Shown here in pieces: positions 8,546 through 16,239 of a stretch of DNA of 64,000 nt. Where the stretch lies: assembly GCF_002752635.1 (NCBI RefSeq), contig NZ_AYTW01000031.1, positions 1-64,000 on the forward strand, read 5' to 3'. The translations under genes and the position numbers were made by a program. The stretch's first letter is position 1, and every line of letters begins with the position of its first letter. This DNA is from Mesotoga sp. Brook.08.105.5.1. GTDB lineage: Bacteria; Thermotogota; Thermotogae; Petrotogales; Kosmotogaceae. Under the pieces are notes generated by a model that had not been told where the DNA came from, made no database searches, and saw only the letters and a program-made list of their open reading frames with translations.

Positions 8546-8947
8546 ATGGGTGAGAAGAAGTACAATTTCAAGGTTAGACCCGAAATGGGCAAAATCGATG
8601 CTTTCTCGGCTAAAGTCTCGGAGATAGTAAGAAGGTGCATGGACAATGAAACCGGTTTCAGAGCTGGCTTGATAGTAATTGAGGCTTGCTCTAATATCGT
8701 TAAGCACGGCCAGCTTACTGAAGAAGATCTCATATCAGTCAGTCTCGCTATCGGGGAAAATGAAGTAGTAATTACAATCGAAGACACTTCAAGAGAGTTC
8801 AATCCACTTGAGGTGGATGATCCAAATCTTGAGAACATCGAGCTTCTGCAGCAAGGTGGAATGGGTATCTACTTAATAAAGAGGTTTTCCAAGAAAGCTG
8901 AATACTCCTATGTTGACGGCAGAAACATTCTGAAGATCATAATCTAA
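8546..8947 (+). CDS. Anti-sigma factor-like serine kinase, RsbW/SpoIIAB type (133 aa)
   Basis: GHKL ATPase domain with the N-box EACSNIVKHG (about residues 50-60), IEDTSREFNP near 77 and a G-box GGMGIYLIKRF near 107. Family members phosphorylate a STAS antagonist and sequester a sigma factor or another output protein. It starts three bases after the STAS stop. No sigma factor gene is near, so the output may not be a sigma factor. The gene ends the long plus-strand run that began at 2099. Confidence 0.9.
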   Translation: MGEKKYNFKVRPEMGKIDAFSAKVSEIVRRCMDNETGFRAGLIVIEACSNIVKHGQLTEEDLISVSLAIGENEVVITIEDTSREFNPLEVDDPNLENIELLQQGGMGIYLIKRFSKKAEYSYVDGRNILKIII

Positions 8948-9045
8948 CTAGAACTTGCTTTTGCTTTCCATCGCTGTGCAGGTTCACAATCAAACTAAAC
9001 CGTAGTACTTGTTGGTAGTGCATCATGCTCAACTCGATAATGAGT

Positions 9046-9075
9046 TTGACTTGGCCTTGATCTATGTGTTATAAA
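9046..9075 (+). promoter_or_regulatory. Promoter for the ABC-F gene
   Basis: TTGACT (9046-9051) and TATAAA (9070-9075) are separated by 18 bases. Transcription would begin near 9082 and leave a leader of about 150 bases before the ABC-F start. Confidence 0.65.
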
Positions 9076-9104
9076 TTACTGATCGCAAACCAGTAGGTGC
9101 TGAA

Positions 9105-9125
9105 ATGAAGAATAGACTTCTTTAA
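9105..9125 (+). CDS. Leader micro-ORF upstream of ABC-F gene (MKNRLL, 6 aa)
   Basis: Within the leader of the ABC-F gene, ATG-AAG-AAT-AGA-CTT-CTT-TAA follows AGGTG at five-base spacing. Short leader peptides of this kind control several antibiotic-resistance ABC-F genes by ribosome stalling. No clear terminator was seen in this leader, so control, if any, would be by alternative pairing. It could also be chance. Confidence 0.35.
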   Translation: MKNRLL

Positions 9126-9231
9126 TCTACAAAACTGAATACTTCCTCAAAAAACATCGAAAGACTTCAATCCTATTTAGCCGTTCAATTCAAATAACTT
9201 TGAGCTTCTAGCCTTACTGGAGGTGATCAAT

Positions 9232-10950
9232 TTGCTTCAAATACACAATCTTTCAGTTTCCTTTGGAAGCGTAGACGTTCTTAAGAAAGTCAGTCTCGAT
9301 CTTGCTGCAGGAGAGATTTTGGCTGTCACCGGGGCAAACGGTGCCGGCAAGTCGACTCTCCTGAAATCCATCAAAGGTGAAATCACTCCCTCGGAAGGAA
9401 AAATAACTATTGAGCAAGGTATCGACCCGCTTCTTGTTAACCAGGAGATTGCAGACTTTTATGGGACAGTGAAGGAGTATCTACTGGGGGCGAAAAAAGA
9501 GCTCTTCGACATCTACGAGAAATTGGGCAGCTCTGTAAATGATCCTATGACCTATGCGGAACTCATAAATGAATTTCATAATGTTGGGGGATTCGAGTTC
9601 GAAGCAAAGATTTCTTCATCTCTAAATGAGTTTGGCATCAATGTTGACAATCTGGATTTCCCGTACATGAATTTCTCCCATGGGCAGAAGAGAATTCTCT
9701 CCCTTGTCAGGGGAGTTCTCTCCGGTTCGAATCTTTTCTTGCTGGACGAGCCGACAAACCATCTCGACATAGAAATGACCTTAAGACTTGAAGAGATCAT
9801 AACCTCACTAAGCGAGAGGGGTGTTGGAGTTATTGTTGTAAGTCATGACAGGAGATTCATCGACAGAGTCGCTCACAAGACGATCTATCTGAAAAGAGGA
9901 GAGGCAATAGGAGTTCGAGGTGGCTATTCTGAGATGCTGGCGCATCTGAAAAGTGATTTCCTATCAAGGAAGAAGAAAAGTGAAGAGATAAGTAAGAAGA
10001 TACGTCAACTGGAACTCGATGCGACCAGGAGGAAGAGCTGGTCAGATTCAAGAGAGGCTTCAAAGAGATTCGCAAGCGATAAAGGCCATGAAGGACATAT
10101 GGCGGCCAAACTAGCCAGACGTGCGCTAGCTGTACAGAAAAGGACCGAAAGACTGATCGGTGAACTGGAGTGCGAAAAACCGTTTGTTGAGAAGCCTGTT
10201 ACTGTCAGGATTCCTAAATATGGAGTTCCGAACAGAAAAATGGTCATGGTGGAGGGCCTCTCGTTCTCTTACGAAGAAAATGAAGTCATAAGGGAGGCCT
10301 CTGTTAACATGGATACTTCCGATAGAGTTGGTCTCATAGGGCCGAATGGTTCGGGGAAAACAACTCTGATGAAATGCCTGGTAGGGATTCTGGAACCATC
10401 GAGTGGCAGAATGTACAGAAACGAGAGTGTAAACTGGATGTACATTCCACAGAATGTCGCAGAACTCTTCGAAAGAGGAACTCCCTATGAAGAAATCGCC
10501 GACCTTGGACTGGAAGTGACCGCCGTCAGAAGTCACCTGGCCAATATCGGTCTCAAGGGAGAGAAGGCCTTCTCGGAGATTAAAAAGATGAGCTACGGAG
10601 AGTTGATGAGGCTTGCCTTACTGAAATCTCTTCTTTCAAAGGTTGAGTTCATCTTTATGGACGAGCCAACCAATCATTTGGATATTGAATCTCTAGAAGT
10701 ACTTGACAGACTTCTCAACGACTTCGCAGGAGGGTTTTTCTTCATTAGTCACGACAGGCAGTTCATTGCAGAACACGGGGAAAAGATTCTCACCATTGAA
10801 GAAGGTATGCTTAAAAGCTTCGAGTATTCAGAGGAGATTGATATCGACTCCTTTGATTGTACAAAAGAGATTCTTGCGGACTCCTACGATGAGTCGAACT
10901 TCAGGAGAAGCACAAAAACCTTCCTTCATAATTCTGAGGAGGAAGATTGA
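9232..10950 (+). CDS. ABC-F family ATPase, antibiotic-resistance-like (572 aa)
   Basis: Two ABC ATPase domains in one soluble chain without membrane segments. Domain 1 has Walker A GANGAGKST near residue 36, an unusual signature with FSHGQKR near 148 and LLDEPTNHLDIE near 170. A charged helical linker spans about 240-310. Domain 2 has GPNGSGKTT near 365, MSYGELMRL near 455 and MDEPTNHLDIE near 478. ABC-F proteins act on the ribosome, either as translation factors or by displacing antibiotics. I chose the TTG at 9232 because GGAGG ends eight bases before it; the upstream GTG overlaps that site. Promoter and leader lie upstream. Confidence 0.9.
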   Translation: MLQIHNLSVSFGSVDVLKKVSLDLAAGEILAVTGANGAGKSTLLKSIKGEITPSEGKITIEQGIDPLLVNQEIADFYGTVKEYLLGAKKELFDIYEKLGSSVNDPMTYAELINEFHNVGGFEFEAKISSSLNEFGINVDNLDFPYMNFSHGQKRILSLVRGVLSGSNLFLLDEPTNHLDIEMTLRLEEIITSLSERGVGVIVVSHDRRFIDRVAHKTIYLKRGEAIGVRGGYSEMLAHLKSDFLSRKKKSEEISKKIRQLELDATRRKSWSDSREASKRFASDKGHEGHMAAKLARRALAVQKRTERLIGELECEKPFVEKPVTVRIPKYGVPNRKMVMVEGLSFSYEENEVIREASVNMDTSDRVGLIGPNGSGKTTLMKCLVGILEPSSGRMYRNESVNWMYIPQNVAELFERGTPYEEIADLGLEVTAVRSHLANIGLKGEKAFSEIKKMSYGELMRLALLKSLLSKVEFIFMDEPTNHLDIESLEVLDRLLNDFAGGFFFISHDRQFIAEHGEKILTIEEGMLKSFEYSEEIDIDSFDCTKEILADSYDESNFRRSTKTFLHNSEEED

Positions 10951-11051
10951 GAGCTCGGCACCGATGGGGATATTCTAGCAGCTGGAGAACCCAGAGAATA
11001 ACGAGAAATGCCTCATCCGCATTGGAAACTTTTTTATGAGCCTATTTGATA

Positions 11052-11057
11052 TATAAT
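11052..11057 (+). promoter_or_regulatory. TATAAT -10 element before the MFS leader
   Basis: A consensus TATAAT lies about 40 bases before the leader ORF. The -35 region is only T-rich (11029-11035), so the promoter is probable but not certain. Confidence 0.4.
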
Positions 11058-11093
11058 ATTCCTAACTCAATCCAGGAGAAGGAGCGAACCCAC

Positions 11094-11189
11094 ATGCTAG
11101 AAGTTATTCAGGCTTACAGAAGAGCTATTTTGGGCGGATTTTTGGATTCCGTGGGTGAATGCTATCTCGTCGAGCCTGGATTGCTCTGA
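11094..11189 (+). CDS. Leader-type small ORF before MFS transporter (31 aa)
   Basis: ATG preceded by AGGAGAAGGAG, opening 31 codons and ending TGA at 11189. It is followed 16 bases later by a strong intrinsic terminator and then by the MFS gene. The peptide begins MLEVIQAYRRAILGG and is not a recognised family. Small ORF, terminator and transporter in that order are what attenuation by ribosome stalling looks like. It could instead be an independent small gene with its own terminator. Confidence 0.5.
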   Translation: MLEVIQAYRRAILGGFLDSVGECYLVEPGLL

Positions 11190-11205
11190 ATTTTTACTGT
11201 AAATC

Positions 11206-11241
11206 AAGAGGCCGTGACGGGTGTCACGGCCTCTTTCTTTT
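11206..11241 (+). terminator. Strong intrinsic terminator (possible attenuator) before MFS gene
   Basis: Perfect 13-bp stem (11206-11218 with 11223-11235), four-base loop GGGT, then TCTTTT. It sits directly before the ribosome binding site of the MFS gene (GGGAG at 11242), so transcripts from the upstream promoter must pass it to express the transporter. Confidence 0.9.
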
Positions 11242-11254
11242 GGGAGAAATCGTT

Positions 11255-12442
11255 ATGAATAATATGGTTGAGCGCATGAAAAGCAACATAAAGAAGAATT
11301 ACCTATTCTCTTTTCTTATGAACATGAGACTGTCTAGCGGTCTCTGGATGATCTACATGGCCTCCAAGGGAATGAGCTTGACGCAGATCGGTTTCCTTGA
11401 AGGAATATTCCACGTGACCTCTTTGACGATGGAGGTCCCTACAGGGTCTGTAGCAGACTTGTTCGGAAGAAAGCTCAGCAGAACCATGGGGAGGTGTCTA
11501 TCTCTTGTAAGCATTCTAGTATTGATCGGCTCTAGGAACTTCCTTCATTTCGCACTATTCATGGTACTCGCTGCACTTTCGTATAACCTGGAATCTGGTT
11601 CTGGAGAGGCTCTTGTTTATGACTCTCTCAAATATCTGAAAAAAGAAGACAATTTCATATCGGTTCTTGGGAGGCAGGAGGCTATATTTCAAGTGTCTTC
11701 AGTTACGGCGCTTCTAATCGGCGGGTTCCTGGGAACGTACAACTATCACTATGCATTTTGGGTTTCCGCTGGGATCATCACATTTTCGGCGGTCTATTCT
11801 CTTTCGTTTACAGAACCACCAATCCTCGAATCGGTGAGCCGTAACTCAAAGACCTTCCGGGGCTTCTTGAAGCAGATTGTTGATAGCTTCTCAATAATCG
11901 CTAGAGATAAAAAGGTTGCATTTCTTATCTTTTTTGTTCAGACTATATTGGCATTCAGCGCCTGCATATTCTTTTACATTCAAAACTACTGGAAAGGACT
12001 TGGCCGCACGGAGTTTCAGATTGGCATATACCTCGCAGCCGGGTCGTTTCTTGCCGGTTTAGTGGCCATGAAGGTTCAGAGGTTATCTCATCTGCTGAAG
12101 GAGAAGAAAGTCCTGATCATACTGCCTCTTGTTTCTGTCGCATCCATGTGGGGTGTGGCTCTTTGCTCGAACAAGTTACCTTTCTTCATGGTTGTAACTA
12201 TGATTGAAGCCATGCTGTTCGTAGCAGGTAACGACTACATAAATAAGCTGATTCCATCCAGGAGCAGGGCAACGATAATATCCTTTGCAAGTATGATGTA
12301 TAGCTTAGTAATGATAATTTTCTTCCCAATTTTCGGAAGAATCGCTGACACAATCTCGTTTGGAGTTGCTTTTGTCTCACTGGCTGTGATGGCAAGCTGT
12401 CTTTATGTGTTCAGTATGTATTTACTCAAGAAGATCGGATGA
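11255..12442 (+). CDS. Major facilitator superfamily transporter (395 aa)
   Basis: Integral membrane protein with about 11-12 hydrophobic segments. The MFS motif A-like loop GSVADLFGRKLSRTMGR lies near residue 62, after TM2, and GRIADTISFG near 363. It probably exports small molecules such as drugs. The ATG at 11255 follows GGGAG at eight bases; a longer reading frame from 11159 would translate through the terminator hairpin and is rejected. It lies downstream of the ABC-F gene, suggesting a joint antibiotic response. The 76 bases to the convergent oppF-type gene hold no clear terminator. Confidence 0.85.
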   Translation: MNNMVERMKSNIKKNYLFSFLMNMRLSSGLWMIYMASKGMSLTQIGFLEGIFHVTSLTMEVPTGSVADLFGRKLSRTMGRCLSLVSILVLIGSRNFLHFALFMVLAALSYNLESGSGEALVYDSLKYLKKEDNFISVLGRQEAIFQVSSVTALLIGGFLGTYNYHYAFWVSAGIITFSAVYSLSFTEPPILESVSRNSKTFRGFLKQIVDSFSIIARDKKVAFLIFFVQTILAFSACIFFYIQNYWKGLGRTEFQIGIYLAAGSFLAGLVAMKVQRLSHLLKEKKVLIILPLVSVASMWGVALCSNKLPFFMVVTMIEAMLFVAGNDYINKLIPSRSRATIISFASMMYSLVMIIFFPIFGRIADTISFGVAFVSLAVMASCLYVFSMYLLKKIG

Positions 12443-12518
12443 AAGAATTGATTCGCGCTCCTTAAGGCAATGTCGGTCAAAAACCGCCTCGGGTTACAGT
12501 ATTAGGAGAGTGGAACGC

Positions 12519-13478
12519 TCAGTAAAGGTGACAGCTTACAAAATGATCTTTCGTTACCTCGGTCATTTGCGGCTTCACACTCGAACAAATCGCCATTCTC
12601 CTGAAACATCTGGGGTGAAAGAAGCATCCAGTTGGTGGGTTCAAGGGACTGGGAGCATCACCTTCAAGTATTATTCTTTCGAGCTTATGATCGGTTTCAC
12701 CGGGAATCGCCGAAAGGAGGGACTGAGTATATGGGTGAAGCGGTGATCTGTAGAGTTCTTCAGATTCGGAGAGCTCAACGATTTCGCCAAGATACATGAC
12801 GGCTATTCTGTCGCAGAAGTAATGAACAACGTTTAAATCATGGGAAATGAAGAGATAGGTCAGAGAAAGCCTCTCCTGAAGATCGTTCATAAGGTTAAGC
12901 ATCTGTGCCTGGATAGAGACATCGAGCGAAGAAACCGGCTCATCGGCTATTACGACTTCTGGATTAAGAATTAACGCATTCATGATTCCTACGCGCTGCT
13001 TTTGACCTCCAGAAAGCTCGTGAGGGAATCTTCCCAACAGATCCTTGTCAAGTCCCACAAGGTTCATGCTCTCCAAAATCAGCTCTTTGATCTCTCTCTT
13101 TTGCATTCCCATCGCTCTCAAAGGTTCTCTCAGTATCCACTCGACTGTTCCTTTTGGATTCAAGGATCCTGAAGTGTCTTGAAAGATTAGCTGAACCTTC
13201 TTTCTGAATTCACGTTTTTGATCTCTCTTCAGCGAAGTAACGTCGTCGCCTTTGAAGAGGATCCTCCCCTCCGTCGGTTTTAGAAGCCCCACGATTGTAT
13301 AGGCGGCTGTTGATTTTCCACAGCCGGACTCACCTACAAGTCCGAAAGATTCTCCTTCAGAAATACTTAAGGAAACTCCGTTCAGTGCCTTGATCATCCC
13401 CGGCTTCTTCAGCAATCGGGTTCTTCTCAGTATGTAATGTTTTTTAAGGTTATGAATCTCCAGAATACCTCTCTTCAT
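12519..13478 (-). CDS. oppF: Oligopeptide ABC transporter ATP-binding protein, OppF type (319 aa)
   Basis: Second ATPase of the peptide importer: Walker A GESGCGKST near residue 52, signature LSGGQKQR near 160, ADEPVSSLD near 180, and the C-terminal oligopeptide domain with cysteines in GCFFHPRC and MAIC. The ATG at 13478 shares a base with the oppD stop (TGATG) and follows GGAGAG; an extension to 13502 would overlap oppD without a site. Last gene of the five-gene opp operon. Confidence 0.93.
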   Translation of the reverse strand: MKRGILEIHNLKKHYILRRTRLLKKPGMIKALNGVSLSISEGESFGLVGESGCGKSTAAYTIVGLLKPTEGRILFKGDDVTSLKRDQKREFRKKVQLIFQDTSGSLNPKGTVEWILREPLRAMGMQKREIKELILESMNLVGLDKDLLGRFPHELSGGQKQRVGIMNALILNPEVVIADEPVSSLDVSIQAQMLNLMNDLQERLSLTYLFISHDLNVVHYFCDRIAVMYLGEIVELSESEELYRSPLHPYTQSLLSAIPGETDHKLERIILEGDAPSPLNPPTGCFFHPRCFRRMAICSSVKPQMTEVTKDHFVSCHLY

Positions 13479-14455
13479 CAAATCTCTCCAGCAAGGAAGC
13501 ATCTCGCTTCGTGATCATTGTCCATCTTTTTGAAGCCGGGGAACTCTTTCTTACATTTTTCGACAGCGTAGTCACATCTTGGCTCAAATGGGCAACCGTA
13601 AATCATGTCTGCTATTGACGGCACCCGGCCTCGAATGTCGAAGAGCTCTTTGCCTTTTGAGTCTCTCTTAGGCATGGCTTTTATGAGGCCCATTGTGTAG
13701 GGGTGGGCCGGATCTGTGAAGAGCTTATCGACAGGTGCTTTCTCAACGATGTGCCCGGCATACATAACGTAAACCATCGAGCAGATCTCCCGAACTACTC
13801 CTAGATTATGCGAAATAAAAATCATTGAGGAGTTTCTCTCACGATTTATCTCTCTTAACAGCTCCAGTATCTGTGCCTGTATTGTTACGTCCAAAGAAGT
13901 AGTCGGCTCATCTGCGATTATCAGTTTTGGATTGCAGACTATGGCTATGGCTATAGCTATTCTCTGCCTCATACCGCCCGACAGTTCGTGAGGGTACTTG
14001 CCATATGTCCTTTCTGGATCAGGAAGACCGACACCTTTGATGATCTCAAGAACCCTTGAGAATCGCTCTTCCTTGTCAAGAGAAGTGTGCATCTTAAGGT
14101 TCTCCTCAATTTGCCACCCGACCTTCAGTAGAGGATTGAGCGATGAAAGTGTCTCCTGAAAGATCATCGAGATATCTTTGCCACGTATTCGCCTGATTTT
14201 CTCCTCATTTAGAGAGAGCAGATCGGTTCCTGAGAAGAAGAGACTTCCTGTCACGTGCGAATTGCCTGGAAGCAACCTCATTATCGAAAGAGCTGTCACT
14301 GTCTTTCCGCATCCAGATTCTCCAACGATCCCGATTATCTCCTTCTCCAGCACCTCCAGAGATATGCCCTTCACTGCGTAGAGCATCCCTTCTGTAGAAT
14401 CGAAGGCGATTTTGAGATCTTTGATATCTAACAGAGGCTCTATTTCAGTTCGCAT
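13478..14455 (-). CDS. oppD: Oligopeptide ABC transporter ATP-binding protein, OppD type (325 aa)
   Basis: First ATPase of the importer: Walker A GESGCGKT near residue 42, IFQETLSSLNP near 98, signature LSGGMRQR near 155, ADEPTTSLD near 177, and the C-terminal peptide-transporter domain with GCPFEPRC and EKC cysteines. AGGTGAG lies five bases before the ATG. It pairs with OppF under the OppBC permeases. Confidence 0.94.
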   Translation of the reverse strand: MRTEIEPLLDIKDLKIAFDSTEGMLYAVKGISLEVLEKEIIGIVGESGCGKTVTALSIMRLLPGNSHVTGSLFFSGTDLLSLNEEKIRRIRGKDISMIFQETLSSLNPLLKVGWQIEENLKMHTSLDKEERFSRVLEIIKGVGLPDPERTYGKYPHELSGGMRQRIAIAIAIVCNPKLIIADEPTTSLDVTIQAQILELLREINRERNSSMIFISHNLGVVREICSMVYVMYAGHIVEKAPVDKLFTDPAHPYTMGLIKAMPKRDSKGKELFDIRGRVPSIADMIYGCPFEPRCDYAVEKCKKEFPGFKKMDNDHEARCFLAGEI

Positions 14456-14465
14456 ATGTTCTCAC

Positions 14466-15272
14466 CTATTTTCTCTTCTCTCTCATGTCCCGAATCCCAT
14501 CTCCGAGAAAATTGAAGCCCAGCACAAGTAGGGTAATAAAGATTCCGGGTGCTATCGCGTACCAGGGGCTGACGGTTATGAAGACCTGAGACTCACTCAG
14601 CATTCTTCCCCAGCTGGGATTGGGTGGCTGGATTCCAAGTCCAAGATAACTGAGCGCCGCTTCGGCCAGAACTGCATTTGAAAAACCCATAGATGCTGCC
14701 ACAACAATTGGGGAAAGTACATTAGGCAAAATGTGTCTTAACATAATACGGAGGTTTGAAACTCCTCTTACCTTTGCACTTCTTACGTAATCCAGCTCTT
14801 TATACTGAACGAAGCCACTCCTTGTGATCCTGGCAAACGAAGGAATCGACATGATACCTATTGCGACGATCGTGTTTCTCAAACCTACCCCAAAGACTGA
14901 AACAAACATCAATGCAAGGAGAATGCTGGGGAAGGCCATCATTGCATCGATGAATCTCATAATTATCTCATCGACAATTCCTCCGAAGTAACCAGACACG
15001 GCACCGATCGTTACTCCAAAGAGAGTTCCGATAGAAACGGCAACCAATCCTACAAAAAAGGCAGTTTGAGAAGCTTTCATGATCCTGCTAAGCACATCTC
15101 TTCCGAAATTGTCTGTACCCAGAAGATGGCGGACTGACGGAGGTGAAAAACGCTCTTCCCTGTTGATTTCCGTTACTGAAAACGGAGTGTAAAACAAACT
15201 CACAATCATCATTGAGAACAAAAGAGATATCAATACAATTCCAATTCTGAGATTTATGCTTCTCTTGTCCAT
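14466..15272 (-). CDS. oppC: Oligopeptide ABC transporter permease, OppC type (268 aa)
   Basis: Inner-membrane permease. The N-terminal helix is followed by the OppC-type motif HLLGTDNFGRDVLSR (about residues 48-63). Five more helices and the EAA loop EAALSYLGLG(I)QPPNPSWG (about 203-222) contact the ATPase. Ten bases separate it from oppD and seven from oppB, consistent with one transcript. Confidence 0.94.
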   Translation of the reverse strand: MDKRSINLRIGIVLISLLFSMMIVSLFYTPFSVTEINREERFSPPSVRHLLGTDNFGRDVLSRIMKASQTAFFVGLVAVSIGTLFGVTIGAVSGYFGGIVDEIIMRFIDAMMAFPSILLALMFVSVFGVGLRNTIVAIGIMSIPSFARITRSGFVQYKELDYVRSAKVRGVSNLRIMLRHILPNVLSPIVVAASMGFSNAVLAEAALSYLGLGIQPPNPSWGRMLSESQVFITVSPWYAIAPGIFITLLVLGFNFLGDGIRDMREKRK

Positions 15273-15279
15273 ACTATCC

Positions 15280-16224
15280 TCATGCGCCCAATCTGATTCG
15301 AGGGTCGATTACGGTATAGACAATGTCGATCAGGAAGTTGATAATCACAATTATAAACGCAATGTACAGTACCATCCCCTGGACGAGAGGTAGGTCACGG
15401 GTTGAGATCGCATTGATCAACAGTCTTCCAAGACCTGGGAGCGTGAAAACCTGTTCGATCACTATCGAGCCTCCAAGAATGTTTGCCGCTATCATACCGA
15501 GGACTGTAACGATCGGAATTAGAGAGTTCTTCAGCACATGCTTGTACAACACTGAGTTTATGTTCAAACCCTTTGACAGGGCCAGCTGCACATAGTCGCT
15601 CTTCATCTGATCCATTACGGAATTTCTCGTATACCTGATAATCGAGGCAATTGACGGAAGGGCTATTGCGATGGCGGGGAGCAGTAAAGACTTGAAAGCT
15701 CCTACGGCATCCTCGCTCCACGGGACGTATCCTCCAGGCGAAACCCAACGGAGAACGATTCCAAATATGTACATCAAGATTATCCCGCTCCAGAAAGAAG
15801 GAATGGCCATTCCAATTTGTGAGATCATAGAAATCAAAATGTCGGGAAGTCTGTGACCATATTTTGCACTGACTATTCCAAGAGGAATTCCCACTAGAGT
15901 AATGAACATCATGGCCATAAGCGCCAGCGAAAGAGTTACCGGTATCCTGTCTAGAATCAGATCAGACACTGGGACTGAGTATCTCATAGAAGTGCCGAGG
16001 TCTCCCGTCAAAAGACCCTTAAACCACCTCGAAAGTCTCTCGCCGAGAGGATCGTTTAGTCCCAATTCGGCTGAAAGAGCTTCGAATTGCGATTCTTCAG
16101 CGTCTACGCCGAGTCTCGACAGTGCAGGATTCCCGGGGATCACCTCGAAAGCCACAAAAGCTATGAGCGAAACCAGAAGCACTGTCAGAATCATTGCAAA
16201 GAGTTTCTTCAGATATACATACAC
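15280..16224 (-). CDS. oppB: Oligopeptide ABC transporter permease, OppB type (314 aa)
   Basis: Inner-membrane permease with N-terminal helix, the family motif FEVIPGNPA near residue 26, six helices in all, and the EAA loop with GGSIVIEQVFTLPGLGRLL near 250-268. Length and order match OppB/DppB. It is preceded by the binding protein gene and followed by oppC. Confidence 0.94.
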   Translation of the reverse strand: MYVYLKKLFAMILTVLLVSLIAFVAFEVIPGNPALSRLGVDAEESQFEALSAELGLNDPLGERLSRWFKGLLTGDLGTSMRYSVPVSDLILDRIPVTLSLALMAMMFITLVGIPLGIVSAKYGHRLPDILISMISQIGMAIPSFWSGIILMYIFGIVLRWVSPGGYVPWSEDAVGAFKSLLLPAIAIALPSIASIIRYTRNSVMDQMKSDYVQLALSKGLNINSVLYKHVLKNSLIPIVTVLGMIAANILGGSIVIEQVFTLPGLGRLLINAISTRDLPLVQGMVLYIAFIIVIINFLIDIVYTVIDPRIRLGA

Positions 16225-16239
16225 AGATGACGCTCCTCC

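Noticed and set aside
8395-8838. Minus-strand frame of 147 codons across the STAS and kinase genes
   Set aside because: Antisense to two well-recognised genes; serine-rich composition typical of shadows.
11159-11254. N-terminal extension of the MFS transporter
   Set aside because: It would be translated through a perfect terminator hairpin, while a good start with its own site exists at 11255.
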